Origin: Dechloromonas denitrificans | GTDB lineage: Bacteria; Pseudomonadota; Gammaproteobacteria; Burkholderiales; Rhodocyclaceae | DNA: 64,000 nucleotides | Assembly: GCF_020510685.1 (NCBI RefSeq) | Contig: NZ_CP075185.1 | Coordinates: forward strand, 2,294,001 to 2,358,000 | Reading direction: 5' to 3' | Shown here: positions 56,063 through 64,000 of the stretch, piece after piece | Position numbering within the stretch: the first letter of the stretch is position 1 | How the letters are laid out: the number at the start of each line of letters is the position of its first letter | The notes under the pieces: generated by a model | Database searches by the model: none | Seen by the model: the letters and a program-made list of their open reading frames with translations, nothing else | Told to the model about the DNA's origin: nothing | Program-made: the position numbers and the translations under genes

Positions 56063-56095
56063 ATATGAATCCAAGGGCATCACTTGGATTCATAT
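56063..56095. repeat. Perfect inverted repeat between metY and the phasin gene
   Basis: Thirteen-base arms ATATGAATCCAAG (56063-56075) and CTTGGATTCATAT (56083-56095) around seven bases. It could end metY transcription, although A, not T, follows on the plus strand, or be an operator for the phasin gene 120 bases on. Confidence 0.65.
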
Positions 56096-56217
56096 AAAAA
56101 CAAATTGGTTGGCTCCCGAAAAGCGCTCGGAATAATGGGGTCGTGCATTGCCCGGCAGCAATACCTTCGCTGCCTGACAAAGCCCACTTCCTTCCAGCCA
56201 CTACCCCGGAGAATCCC

Positions 56218-56778
56218 ATGCCCTTTCCAGTATCCCGTGAGCAAATCGTCGCCGCCAACAAGGCCGTAGTCGATACGTTTTTGTCGGCCATCAACACCTC
56301 ATTGAATAGCGTCGAAAAAATCTCCAACCTTAATCTGTCGACCGCGCGCAGCGCCCTTGAAGCCCAGGTCGACAGCTCCAGCGAGCTGTTAGCCAGCCGC
56401 GACCCGCACCAGGCTTTGGCCGTACAAAGCGCGCTGGTTCAACCACAACTGGAAAAACTGATCGCCTATTCGCGCAGCCTCTATGAAATTTCCGCGCAGA
56501 CCCAGCACGAGCTGGTCAAGCTGCTCGAAGGCAAGCATGCCGAATTGAACAAGTCGATTGCCGGTGCGCTCGACTGGTATGGCAAATCTGCCGCCAATTC
56601 CGACATTGCCGTCGCCGCCGTAAAATCGGCCATTTCGGCAGCCAACTCGGCTTACGAGAATATCAACAAGGGCGCCCGTCAGGTCGCCGAGATCGCCGAA
56701 GCCAGCGTCAGCGCGGCCACCAGCGCCACCGCCCGGGCCGTAGGTGCAACCAGCCAGCCGCGAAAAAAAGCTGCCTAA
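56218..56778 (+). CDS. Phasin family protein
   Basis: 186 residues from ATG 56218 (MPFPVSREQIVAANKAVVD), with GGAG upstream. Amphipathic helical protein with the phasin pattern SLNSVEKISNLNLSTARSAL and the Ala-rich C-terminus ending RKKAA. Coats polyhydroxyalkanoate granules. No PHA synthase lies nearby. Followed at once by a hairpin. Confidence 0.88.
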   Translation: MPFPVSREQIVAANKAVVDTFLSAINTSLNSVEKISNLNLSTARSALEAQVDSSSELLASRDPHQALAVQSALVQPQLEKLIAYSRSLYEISAQTQHELVKLLEGKHAELNKSIAGALDWYGKSAANSDIAVAAVKSAISAANSAYENINKGARQVAEIAEASVSAATSATARAVGATSQPRKKAA

Positions 56779-56782
56779 CGAA

Positions 56783-56816
56783 CAACAATGCCTTGGCGGA
56801 AACCAGGGCATTGTTG
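56783..56816 (+). terminator. Hairpin after the phasin gene
   Basis: CAACAATGCCTTG (56783-56795) pairs with CAGGGCATTGTTG (56804-56816) with one mismatch. Strong stem five bases after the stop, but without a T run after it. Confidence 0.6.
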
Positions 56817-57029
56817 CAATGCTTCGAGCTTCCGCCCGCTCCGACAAGGCATTCGACGAACGATGCAGCCAATATAAGGATATTGGGCGCGCCAAATAAG
56901 AAGCGACAAACATCTTAGTTTTGTGGACCGGTCATAGCCGATACAGTCAGCATTCGTACTGATTTTCCACACTAGAAGGCGGCTATTGCGCAGGCAGCAC
57001 CTGCCGACAAATGGCCAAAGGAGAGCCCA

Positions 57030-57875
57030 ATGCCCCTCAGTGATCTGATCCGCACACTCAACGCGCCCACCGGCGGATTTCCCAAACATTACTCGCGCTC
57101 CGGACTCGACCAGCCGTTCGTTGCAGCGAATGGCAGCGTCTTCCTACACTATGCGAACATTCGCCTGGAATCCAAGTTTCTGCCGATTGTGGACACCGCG
57201 ACGGGAAAACTCCATGGTCACGCCGCCTCGCTTCAGGCCTTTGGTCTTTCCAACAAGATACAGATGGCGCCGGAAGCCGTATTCGTATTGCCGACCGACG
57301 ATGAAGAGTTTGTCTACCTCGACCGCCTGGTGCGCACGCTGCATGCGTTGAATTATCTGACCAAACCGGCCCGCGGCAACTTGCTGCTCAAAGTCCACTC
57401 GCGCCATGTGCTCAGCATTCCGGCCCATCACGGACTGGCCTTCGAGGAAATACTCAGGCCGTGCGGCCTGTTCCCGGAGCAGGTCACGCTGGAAATCGAT
57501 ACGGACGGAATTCTGGAAACCGATCACCTGATTCGTGCCGTCACCAGCTATCGCTCGCGCGGCTACGGTATCGCGATCGGCCAGTTTGGCCGCAGCAAGC
57601 TTGATTTTGGACTGCTCCGCGAACTGCAGCCGGATATCATCAAGCTCGACCACTTCCTGCTCTCCTCGGCCCGTCCGCTAAAGCGCATTGTCGATTGCCT
57701 GCACCAACTCCCCAGCCGGGTCATGATCGAGGGAAAAGACACCAACACGCTGCGCCGGATAGAAATCGCCGCCGAAATCGACCTGGTGCAGGCCAATGTG
57801 CCAGCTCGTCGCTTACTGCACGCCGTTCCTTCGCTGGCGGCAAAGGCGTGGGATGGCACCCGAAGTGCAGCCTAG
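57030..57875 (+). CDS. Degenerate EAL-domain protein
   Basis: 281 residues, EAL fold over about 45-270. The c-di-GMP phosphodiesterase signature is lost: the EAL/ExLxR position reads LESKFLPIVDTATG then HGHAA, the metal-binding Asn strand is LLLKVHS, and the ELTE strand is VTLEIDTDG. DDFG is replaced by IGQFGRSKLDFG, and the catalytic Glu region reads MIEGKDT. The structural IIKLDHFLL remains. So it is probably a c-di-GMP-independent or binding-only regulator. Good AGGAG before the ATG. Confidence 0.82.
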   Translation: MPLSDLIRTLNAPTGGFPKHYSRSGLDQPFVAANGSVFLHYANIRLESKFLPIVDTATGKLHGHAASLQAFGLSNKIQMAPEAVFVLPTDDEEFVYLDRLVRTLHALNYLTKPARGNLLLKVHSRHVLSIPAHHGLAFEEILRPCGLFPEQVTLEIDTDGILETDHLIRAVTSYRSRGYGIAIGQFGRSKLDFGLLRELQPDIIKLDHFLLSSARPLKRIVDCLHQLPSRVMIEGKDTNTLRRIEIAAEIDLVQANVPARRLLHAVPSLAAKAWDGTRSAA

Positions 57876-58024
57876 CCATTGCCGGGCAAGGATTTTCATG
57901 GCTTGCGGCAAACGGATGGTATGCGTGCCAGCACTCACGATTTAGCGACAAGTAACATAGACAGATCAAGTGGCTGCTGGCAGCCCAAATATTTAAAGCA
58001 TTTTCGACATTACTGAGCCCCAAC

Positions 58025-58927
58025 TCATTGCTGCCTGGCCTGGATCAAGAACTCGGCCAGCTGACTGCCGATAGCCCGCTGTTTCTGGATTGCCTGGGTA
58101 ATCTGGGTGACGACTTCGAGCCGCCGCTGCGCGCCAGCCTGAATGTCAGCCATCGCTTCCTGCGCACTGGACGTCACGCCGCGTCCGGTAGTGACTGCGG
58201 CATCGGTCTCCCTGACGGCTGCCGAGGCATCGCGGGAGGTCGAATTCAGATCGTTGGCGATCTTGCCGATCTGTTCGCTGGCGGCCCGGGCCTGCTCGGC
58301 CAGCTTGCGCACCTCGTCGGCGACCACGGCGAACCCGCGACCGGCATCGCCGGCGCGTGCCGCTTCGATCGCCGCATTCAAGGCCAACAGATTGGTCTGT
58401 TCGGAAATCTGCGTGATCGAGGCAACAAAGCCGGTGATGTGGCTCGACTGCTGGGCCAGCAATTGCAGATCTTCCTGCGCCCTTTTCAAGCCGACATCCA
58501 GCTTGTCGATTTCGGCGCTGGCCCGGTGCATCAACACGAATCCGCTGCCCACCCTTTCACCACTCGCCTTGGCCAGGGTATTGGCGGTCACCATGTCGGT
58601 CAGGGCCTGATCGACGACTGCGATCAGCTCGTCGGTCAGTTGATGGGCGCTGTCGAGCGCCAGCTTGAGCGCCGGCCTGTCGGAAGCCGAAGTATCGGCA
58701 AGCAGATGGCGCTCGACCTCAAACGACTGCTCCAGCTCGGCCAGTTGCCTTTCGAGGCCGGCAACTACTTGCCGGCTCTCGGCCAGCGCCAGTTCCAATG
58801 CTGAACGCTGCTGCTTATCCTTTTTTCGCCACCAGGCCCCAAAAACTACGCTGGCAATCAGTAACGATCCGCAGGTGATCGCCAGAACCGTGAAAACGCT
58901 TTCATGCATATGAGCTGTCACTTCCAA
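58025..58927 (-). CDS. Short methyl-accepting chemotaxis-type protein
   Basis: 300 residues. One N-terminal membrane helix (about 13-33, [20 protein letters not shown]), a coiled coil (about 40-75), then a cytoplasmic signalling hairpin whose tip region reads [35 protein letters not shown]. There is no periplasmic ligand domain or HAMP. It may sense an internal or membrane state, or act with another sensor. Alternative start at 58909. Convergent with the EAL gene, and upstream in the operon direction are two hemerythrins. Confidence 0.88.
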   Translation of the reverse strand: MEVTAHMHESVFTVLAITCGSLLIASVVFGAWWRKKDKQQRSALELALAESRQVVAGLERQLAELEQSFEVERHLLADTSASDRPALKLALDSAHQLTDELIAVVDQALTDMVTANTLAKASGERVGSGFVLMHRASAEIDKLDVGLKRAQEDLQLLAQQSSHITGFVASITQISEQTNLLALNAAIEAARAGDAGRGFAVVADEVRKLAEQARAASEQIGKIANDLNSTSRDASAAVRETDAAVTTGRGVTSSAQEAMADIQAGAQRRLEVVTQITQAIQKQRAIGSQLAEFLIQARQQ

Positions 58928-58960
58928 CCACTATGAAGAATAAAAATCGAGTCCGCCACA

Positions 58961-59401
58961 TCAGGCTTTAGCGTGCGCTCGTCTCAGGACCAGTGGCGCG
59001 CCGCCATGGGCTCGTTTGACCAGCCAGCCGGCCAGCGCCGAATCCAGGTAGTCGGCATGACCGGGAAACCACGCCATCAGGGCTGACGCCAGTTCCCGAC
59101 AAAGCCCGACATCACCATCCACAAGCTGTTGTTGCACCGCGTACACCGATGCCAGGACCTTGTTGTGTTCGTCGATGTGGCACTCGCGGGCGGGAAAGCC
59201 ATGCGCTTCCATCCAGGTGTTTTCCTGCGCGAAATGCGCTTCGGCATGCCGGGCGAAGGCGTCTAGTGCCTCCGGCAGAGCTGCGTCGTCCGCCGTCAGC
59301 AGGGCATCGACCCGTTCGACGAATTCCCGGTGGGTGTCGTCCATCGCCGCATGGCCCAGCAGATAGCGATCGTCCCAGGCGAAAGTCTCAGCTTCGTTCA
59401 T
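58961..59401 (-). CDS. Bacteriohemerythrin
   Basis: 146 residues. Di-iron O2-binding four-helix protein. Iron ligands in the expected order: His in MDDTHREFVERVD, His/Glu in HAEAHFAQENTWM, His in CHIDEHNKVL and Asp in PGHADYLDSAL. Stores or shuttles oxygen or signals its level. Its neighbours are a second hemerythrin (3-base gap) and a chemoreceptor, suggesting oxygen-related behaviour. Confidence 0.9.
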   Translation of the reverse strand: MNEAETFAWDDRYLLGHAAMDDTHREFVERVDALLTADDAALPEALDAFARHAEAHFAQENTWMEAHGFPARECHIDEHNKVLASVYAVQQQLVDGDVGLCRELASALMAWFPGHADYLDSALAGWLVKRAHGGAPLVLRRAHAKA

Positions 59402-59404
59402 GGA

Positions 59405-59971
59405 CTACCCCAGCCCGACCGGCGCCGGCGCCATGTTGACGATCTTCGAGAACAGGCCGGCGTACTGACCCGCCGCCCCTTGCCAGGGGTTGTCGTTGGC
59501 GAGAAAGGCCGCGTCGATTTCCGCCCAGTCTTCGGCCGTCAGACACGCCCTGGCCAGCGGGAATATCTGTTTCTCCTCGGTATTCATATGCTGCCACTCT
59601 TGGTCGAGGTAGGTTTGCAGCGTCTCGTAGAAGGCTGCGAAACCCGCCGTCCCGGCTTCGCGATAGGCCGCCAGCGAGGCACGCAGGGCGTTGATGCGCG
59701 CCTCGCCCTGGCGATGCTCCTCTTCCAGATGCTCGATGATCGGCAGCGCCTCGGTGCTGCGCAAGCGCAGCTTGGCAAACAGGTACTGATCTTCCTTCGG
59801 GTGATGCACCTTCTCCGGCACCTTGTCGATGTACTCGATCATCGCCGAGAGCAATTCGAAATCGGGCTTCAGGCGCCCTGCTTCGATACCCATGGCGATG
59901 GTCCGGATACCGCTGAGCATGGCGGCCAGGGCGCGATGCTCGTCGTGAATAATGTCGATGGATTTGGTCAT
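59405..59971 (-). CDS. Hemerythrin-domain protein
   Basis: 188 residues from ATG 59971 (MTKSIDIIHDEHRAL), with AGGA nine bases before. HHE-type domain with metal ligands in HDEHRAL, KVHHPKEDQYLF, HLEEEHRQGE and the MNTEEKQIFPLA segment. It has a C-terminal extension of about 40 residues. Ends three bases before the bacteriohemerythrin gene, and starts 35 bases after livF, so it may be at the end of the transporter operon. Confidence 0.88.
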   Translation of the reverse strand: MTKSIDIIHDEHRALAAMLSGIRTIAMGIEAGRLKPDFELLSAMIEYIDKVPEKVHHPKEDQYLFAKLRLRSTEALPIIEHLEEEHRQGEARINALRASLAAYREAGTAGFAAFYETLQTYLDQEWQHMNTEEKQIFPLARACLTAEDWAEIDAAFLANDNPWQGAAGQYAGLFSKIVNMAPAPVGLG

Positions 59972-60006
59972 GGCAATCATTTCCTTGCAAAAAATAGCCG
60001 ATCCGC

Positions 60007-60720
60007 TCAGACGCCGAGGTGTCGCCGGATCAATTCGGGTTGGTCGCGAACTTCCTGACTGCTGCCGTCGAAAACCACCTCGCCCTTGACCAGGATCATC
60101 GCCCGGTCGCAAATGCTGGTGACCGCCCCGTGGTTCTTGTCGACGATCACCGTGGCGATGCCGGTCTTGCGGATTTCCTTGACGATGCGCCAGATTTCCA
60201 TGGCGATCAGCGGCGCCAGCCCTTCGGTCGCTTCGTCGAGAATCAGCAGGTCGGGATTGGTCATCAGGGCGCGGCCGATGGTCAGCATCTGCTGCTCGCC
60301 ACCGGACAATTGCCAACCGCCGTTGTTGATCCGCTCGCCGAGGCGCGGGAAGGTTTCCATCACGCGGTCGAAAGTCCAGTTGCGCTGGCCATCGATGCCG
60401 CAACGGGCCGACATCTGCAGGTTCTCGCGGACCGACAGGTTGGGGAAGATGCCCCGCCCTTCCGGTACATAGGCGATGCCGCGCTGGGCCGTCCGGTAGG
60501 TCGGTGCCCGGGAAAAATCATCGCCGCGCACCAGTACCCGGCCGTGCCGGGGACGGACGATGCCGAGCATGCTCTTGATCAGCGTCGATTTGCCCATGCC
60601 GTTGCGGCCCATCAGCGCGATGCCCTCGCCCTGGCGGATATGGAAATCGATACCGTGCAGGATGTGGCTGGCCCCGTAATAGCTGTGTACTTCCTTGGCT
60701 TCGAGCAGCATGTTAGACAT
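60007..60720 (-). CDS. livF: Liv-type ABC transporter ATPase LivF
   Basis: 237 residues from ATG 60720 (MSNMLLEAKEVHSYYG), overlapping livG by eight bases. Walker A GRNGMGKST, signature LSGGEQQML, Walker B DLLILDEATEGL. LivF-type subunits pair with LivG to power uptake of branched-chain amino acids, amides or aromatic acids. Confidence 0.93.
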   Translation of the reverse strand: MSNMLLEAKEVHSYYGASHILHGIDFHIRQGEGIALMGRNGMGKSTLIKSMLGIVRPRHGRVLVRGDDFSRAPTYRTAQRGIAYVPEGRGIFPNLSVRENLQMSARCGIDGQRNWTFDRVMETFPRLGERINNGGWQLSGGEQQMLTIGRALMTNPDLLILDEATEGLAPLIAMEIWRIVKEIRKTGIATVIVDKNHGAVTSICDRAMILVKGEVVFDGSSQEVRDQPELIRRHLGV

Positions 60721-61486
60721 GGAAACTGTCCTCCTGACCCAGATAGGCTTCCTGAACGGCAACGCTGGCCTTGATCTGGGCCGGCGGCCCGGATTCCAGC
60801 ACCTGGCCGTTGACCATCACGGTAATGGTGTCGGCCACCGCAAAAACGGCGTCCATGTCGTGTTCGACGAGCAGGATGGCGCGGTTCTGCCGTAAGCGCT
60901 TGAGCACCTCGACCATCTTGGCCGACTCATCGGAACCCATGCCGGCCAGCGGTTCGTCGAGCAACATCACCACCGCATCGGTGGCCAGCACCATGGCGAT
61001 TTCCAGCTGACGCTGTTCGCCATGGCTCAGGCCGCCGGAAATCCGTTCCACCCGCTGGCCCAAACCCGCCTCCTCGATGCAAGCGATTGCCTTGTCGAGG
61101 GCCCAGCACTGCTCCATCGCCTTGCTGAAAAGGCGCCACGGCTGCTGATTCCGCGACTGGGCGGCGAGCCGAACGTTTTCGAGGACCGTGAAGGCGGGGA
61201 AAATATTGGTGCGCTGGTAGCTGCGACCGATACCGACCAGGGAGCGCTGGGCGGCACTCAAGCCGGTGATGTCCTTGCCCATAAACAGAATCTGGCCCTC
61301 GCTCGGTGGCAGATCGCCGGAGAGCATGTTGATGCACGTCGACTTCCCTGCCCCGTTCGGCCCGAGCAGGACATGCACCTTGCCGCGCAACAGATCGACG
61401 CAGACATCCTGATTGGCGACCAGGCCGCCGAAGCGACACGTGATCTTCCGGGCGACCAGCAGCGCCTCGTTTTCGACGTTACTCAT
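60713..61486 (-). CDS. livG: Liv-type ABC transporter ATPase LivG
   Basis: 257 residues from ATG 61486 (MSNVENEALLVARKITCRFGG). Walker A GPNGAGKST, signature LSHGEQRQLE, Walker B VVMLLDEPLAGMG. Overlaps livM by eight bases, so translation is coupled. The LSHGEQRQLE signature in place of LSGGQ is usual for this subunit. Confidence 0.93.
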   Translation of the reverse strand: MSNVENEALLVARKITCRFGGLVANQDVCVDLLRGKVHVLLGPNGAGKSTCINMLSGDLPPSEGQILFMGKDITGLSAAQRSLVGIGRSYQRTNIFPAFTVLENVRLAAQSRNQQPWRLFSKAMEQCWALDKAIACIEEAGLGQRVERISGGLSHGEQRQLEIAMVLATDAVVMLLDEPLAGMGSDESAKMVEVLKRLRQNRAILLVEHDMDAVFAVADTITVMVNGQVLESGPPAQIKASVAVQEAYLGQEDSFHV

Positions 61487-62447
61487 TGGCGCCTCCTCCT
61501 TGCACGGCCCGCCTGATGCGACCCGGAATGGCGGCAAGTCCGCCCGGCAGGAACAGAACGGCGGCAACGATGGTGCTCCCCATCAACAATTGCCAATGCT
61601 TGGTCCAGTTTCCGAACACCTCCTGCATGCCGGTGAATACGAAGGCCCCGGCAATGGCGCCAGGAAGATTGCCCATGCCGCCCAGGATCACCATCAGCAG
61701 CACGTTGCCCGACTGATGCCAGGACAGCAGTTCGGGCGTCACGAAGCCGAAAACGACGGCATAGAGGAAGCCGGCGATGCCACCGAGACCGCCGGCCAGG
61801 GCGAACGCCGCCAGCTTGTAGCGAAAGGTCCGGTAGCCCATCGACTGCATGCGGTGTTCGTTGCTCTTGATGCCGACCAGGACGCGACCGAACGGCGATT
61901 GCAGGATACGGACGAGGAACAGGTAGACCGCCACCAAGGTGCCCAGGATGAAGTAATAAAGGTGCGTCGGGTTATCCAGATCGAACGGCATCCAGCCGGC
62001 AATTTCGGCGCTCGGCTTGACATTGAGATAGATACCGTCGGAGCCGCCGCCGAGCGGTGTGTCGTGGAAGACGAAGAAGGCCAGCTGGGCGAAGGCCAGG
62101 GTCACCATGATGAAGTAGATGCCCCGGGTGCGCAGCACGAATAGACCGACGAACAGCGCCACCAGCGCCGATAGCAGGACCGATGCCGGAAAGACCAGCC
62201 ACAGGCTGGCCGCTTCGTACTTCGGACTCAATTGGGCGACGGCATAAGCCGCCACGCCGAAATAGGCGGCATGACCGAAACTGACCAGGCCGGTAAACCC
62301 GACCAGCAGATCGAGGCTCATCGCGAAGATTGCCAGAACCAGCGTCTTGGCGATCAACTCGACATAGAAGGATTCGCCGGTCAGCGGCACGCCGGCGAGA
62401 ATCGCCAGGACGAGCAGCTTGAGAATCAGGGAAGCTTGAGCATTCAT
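61479..62447 (-). CDS. livM: Liv-type ABC transporter permease LivM
   Basis: 322 residues, about ten hydrophobic segments. Characteristic blocks: SLDLLVGFTGLVSFGHAAYF, LRTRGIYFIMVTLAFAQL, and the cytoplasmic loop GRVLVGIKSNEHRMQSMGY. Follows livH by three bases. Channel partner of LivH. Confidence 0.93.
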   Translation of the reverse strand: MNAQASLILKLLVLAILAGVPLTGESFYVELIAKTLVLAIFAMSLDLLVGFTGLVSFGHAAYFGVAAYAVAQLSPKYEAASLWLVFPASVLLSALVALFVGLFVLRTRGIYFIMVTLAFAQLAFFVFHDTPLGGGSDGIYLNVKPSAEIAGWMPFDLDNPTHLYYFILGTLVAVYLFLVRILQSPFGRVLVGIKSNEHRMQSMGYRTFRYKLAAFALAGGLGGIAGFLYAVVFGFVTPELLSWHQSGNVLLMVILGGMGNLPGAIAGAFVFTGMQEVFGNWTKHWQLLMGSTIVAAVLFLPGGLAAIPGRIRRAVQGGGANE

Positions 62448-62450
62448 TTC

Positions 62451-63317
62451 TCAGCCTTTCTTGAAGATGCCTTCGGGGCGCCACAGCAGCACGGCGGCCA
62501 TCACCAGATAGACGACCATGCCGGACAGTTCGGGCAGCAGAACCTTGCCGAAGGTGTCGGCGAAGCCGACGATGAGCGCCGCCGCCAGGGCTCCCCAAAC
62601 CGAACCGATGCCGCCGATGACGACGATGACGAAGGAGATGATCAGCACGTGATTGCCCATGTTCGGAAAGACCGAGGAAATCGGCGAGGCCAACATGCCG
62701 GCCAGCGCGGCCAGCGCGACGCCGAGCGCGAAGACGACGCGGTAGATCATGTTGATATTGATGCCGAGCGCCTCGACCATGGTCCGGTCGTGATTGCCGG
62801 CGCGAATCATCATGCCCAGCCGGGTGCGCTGGATGACCAGGTAAAGGGCGATGGCCAGGACAATGCAGACGGCCGAGATGACCAGGCGGTACACCGGATA
62901 GTTCAGCACCTCGGTCAGCGGAATCGACCCGCCGAACATCGCCGGGATTTCGACGCCATGAACTTCGTCGCCGACCAGCAGGCTGCGCACTTCCTCGAAG
63001 ACCAGAATCAGACCGTAGGTCAGCAGCACCTGTTCGAGGTGATCACGTTTGTAAAGATGGGCGAACAGCGCCCATTCGAGAAAGGCGCCGAAGAGCAGCG
63101 CCAGCGGAATACCGAGCAGGATGGCCGAGAACAGGCTACCGGTGGAACTGGCCAGGACGAAAGCGAGGTAGGCGCCGATCATGTAGAAACTGCCGTGCGC
63201 CAGATTGATGATGCCCATGATGCCGAAAACCAGCGTCAGACCGCTTGCCACCAGGAACAGGAGCAATCCGTACTGCAGCGAGTTCAACGTCTGGATCAGG
63301 AAGGAAGCGAAATCCAT
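62451..63317 (-). CDS. livH: Liv-type ABC transporter permease LivH
   Basis: 288 residues, about eight hydrophobic segments. Blocks LTLVFGIMGIINLAHGSFYM and GMMIRAGNHDRTMVEALGIN are typical of LivH. Preceded by a strong hairpin after the binding-protein gene. The Asn-His-Asp loop in place of the usual ENPE-type loop is a family variant and gives no substrate. Confidence 0.93.
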   Translation of the reverse strand: MDFASFLIQTLNSLQYGLLLFLVASGLTLVFGIMGIINLAHGSFYMIGAYLAFVLASSTGSLFSAILLGIPLALLFGAFLEWALFAHLYKRDHLEQVLLTYGLILVFEEVRSLLVGDEVHGVEIPAMFGGSIPLTEVLNYPVYRLVISAVCIVLAIALYLVIQRTRLGMMIRAGNHDRTMVEALGININMIYRVVFALGVALAALAGMLASPISSVFPNMGNHVLIISFVIVVIGGIGSVWGALAAALIVGFADTFGKVLLPELSGMVVYLVMAAVLLWRPEGIFKKG

Positions 63318-63330
63318 GTGAGTCCCCGAT

Positions 63331-63352
63331 CCGGCAGGCCTTGGCCTGCCGG
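63331..63352 (-). terminator. Stem-loop between livK-like gene and livH
   Basis: CCGGCAGGCC and GGCCTGCCGG, perfect ten-base arms around TT, with no T run after it on the minus strand. Probably a 3' stabiliser or partial terminator that raises binding-protein mRNA over the membrane genes. Confidence 0.7.
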
Positions 63353-63388
63353 ACTGCTAATAACCGAAAAGGGAAAAGGCCGGCAAGC

Positions 63389-64000
63389 TCAGATCTTGCA
63401 GCCGCGTGCCGGATCGGCCAGTGCCTTGACGGCGGTACTGAGCACCTTGTTCTGTCCCCCCTGCACTTCGCGCAGATAGATGTCCTGCACCGGGTTGTGC
63501 GCCCGCGACAAGGTGAATGCGCCGCGCGGGCTGTCGATCCGGGCCGCCTCCATGCCCTTGATCACCACATCCTGCTTCGCGGCGTCGCCAGCCGCGGCGC
63601 TCAAGCCGGCCTGGTAGAGCTGGGCGGCGTCGTAACCCTGCACGGCATAGACATCCGGCTGCATCTTGTAGGCCTTCACGTAGCCGAGCCGGAAGGCGGA
63701 ATCCTTCTTGTTGTCGAGGCCGTCGGCGTAATGCAGCGTGGTCTGCACCCCCTTGCCGGCCTCACCCATCGCATCGAGGTTGCCATCGGTCAGGAAGCCG
63801 GGACCGTAGAGCGGAATGCTGTTCTTCAAGCCGGCGGCGGTGTAATCCTTGACGAACTTGGCGGCGCCGGCCCCGGCGAAAAAGACGAACACGGCATCCG
63901 GTTTCAGCGCGGCGATTTCCGTCAGAAAAGGCTGGAACTCGACGTTCGGGAAGGGCAAGGTCATGTCCTTGACGACCTTGCCGCCGCCCTTTTCGAAGGC
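63389..64000 (-). CDS. Liv-type ABC transporter substrate-binding protein, 5' part outside window
   Basis: The C-terminal 203 residues of a periplasmic binding protein. The frame stays open to the window edge (AFEKGGGKVVKD before the Met at 63964). Type I periplasmic binding fold: LKPDAVFVFFAGAGAAKFVK, FLTDGNLDAMGEAGKGVQ, DVYAVQGYDAAQLYQAGL and the end RGAFTLSRAHNPVQDIYLRE. Ligand not predictable; the end resembles those serving aromatic or amide substrates as much as branched-chain amino acids. Confidence 0.88.
   Translation of the reverse strand, partial: AFEKGGGKVVKDMTLPFPNVEFQPFLTEIAALKPDAVFVFFAGAGAAKFVKDYTAAGLKNSIPLYGPGFLTDGNLDAMGEAGKGVQTTLHYADGLDNKKDSAFRLGYVKAYKMQPDVYAVQGYDAAQLYQAGLSAAAGDAAKQDVVIKGMEAARIDSPRGAFTLSRAHNPVQDIYLREVQGGQNKVLSTAVKALADPARGCKI

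Noticed and set aside
56104..56128. Sigma-54-like GG-N10-GC match before the phasin gene
   Set aside because: Only the GG and GC dinucleotides and their spacing agree; the TTGC part is AAGC, so it is probably chance.
1..64000. CRISPR arrays, transposase genes, rRNA or tRNA genes
   Set aside because: I saw no regularly spaced repeats, no transposase motifs, and no tRNA or rRNA signature when reading through, but short tRNAs could be missed without a covariance search.

Overview
The window is GC-rich chromosomal DNA of a betaproteobacterium. The gene content and protein character (ISC operon led by cysE and iscR, a lexA-imuA-imuB-dnaE2 operon, cytochromes, bacteriohemerythrins, a phasin, several chemotaxis-type sensors) fit the Rhodocyclales, roughly a Dechloromonas/Azonexus relative. 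This placement is inferred from reading the proteins, not from a search. I see no rRNA, tRNA, insertion sequence, prophage or CRISPR array.

Layout. 1-8.5 kb: the 3' part of a DAHP synthase gene, a short AT-richer stretch with a DUF2442 protein and two unrecognised membrane proteins, a tautomerase, a DUF167 protein and serB. Then, on the minus strand, come a SulP anion transporter, an M48 protease with a J-like/DUF898 membrane protein, and two small unknown genes. 8.8-11.3 kb: a large soluble sensor-CheW protein. 11.3-19.2 kb (minus): cysE, iscR, a second cysteine desulfurase, iscS, iscU, iscA, hscB, hscA, fdx, iscX and a DUF2237 gene. I read IscR-type sites before cysE and before iscR. 19.3-31.9 kb: a serine hydrolase lipoprotein with an acyl carrier protein, the SOS mutagenesis operon with a clear LexA box, dgt, a thioesterase, ETF-ubiquinone oxidoreductase and fabI. 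32-34 kb: a PpiD-like foldase.

34.1-53.9 kb (all minus) is the accessory part and the most interesting. It appears to hold three operons preceded by sigma-54 (-24/-12) promoter candidates. Operon A (42.7 to 37.3 kb): TonB-dependent receptor, SMP-30-type lactonase, Tat-exported dienelactone hydrolase, cytochrome c'. Operon B (36.9 to 34.6 kb): a DUF6152 protein and two paralogous secreted proteins, closed by a terminator and followed by a small cytochrome c. Operon C (53.9 to 48.3 kb): a cysteine-free rhodanese-like protein, two related four-helix membrane proteins, a c-type cytochrome lipoprotein, a GlcG/HbpS-like protein, DsbD and a redoxin. Between A and C sit sulfate uptake genes (sbp, cysT, cysW) with a second TonB receptor inserted and no cysA. 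My inference is an envelope system that imports and oxidatively processes an unknown, probably ester- or lactone-containing compound. The substrate cannot be read from sequence.

54.3-64 kb: a CoA-binding protein and O-acetylhomoserine sulfhydrylase, a phasin, a catalytically dead EAL protein, a short chemoreceptor, two hemerythrins, and a complete Liv-type ABC transporter whose binding-protein gene runs off the right edge. Sulfur and cysteine handling recurs across the window (SulP, cysE, the ISC operon, sbp-cysTW, metY).
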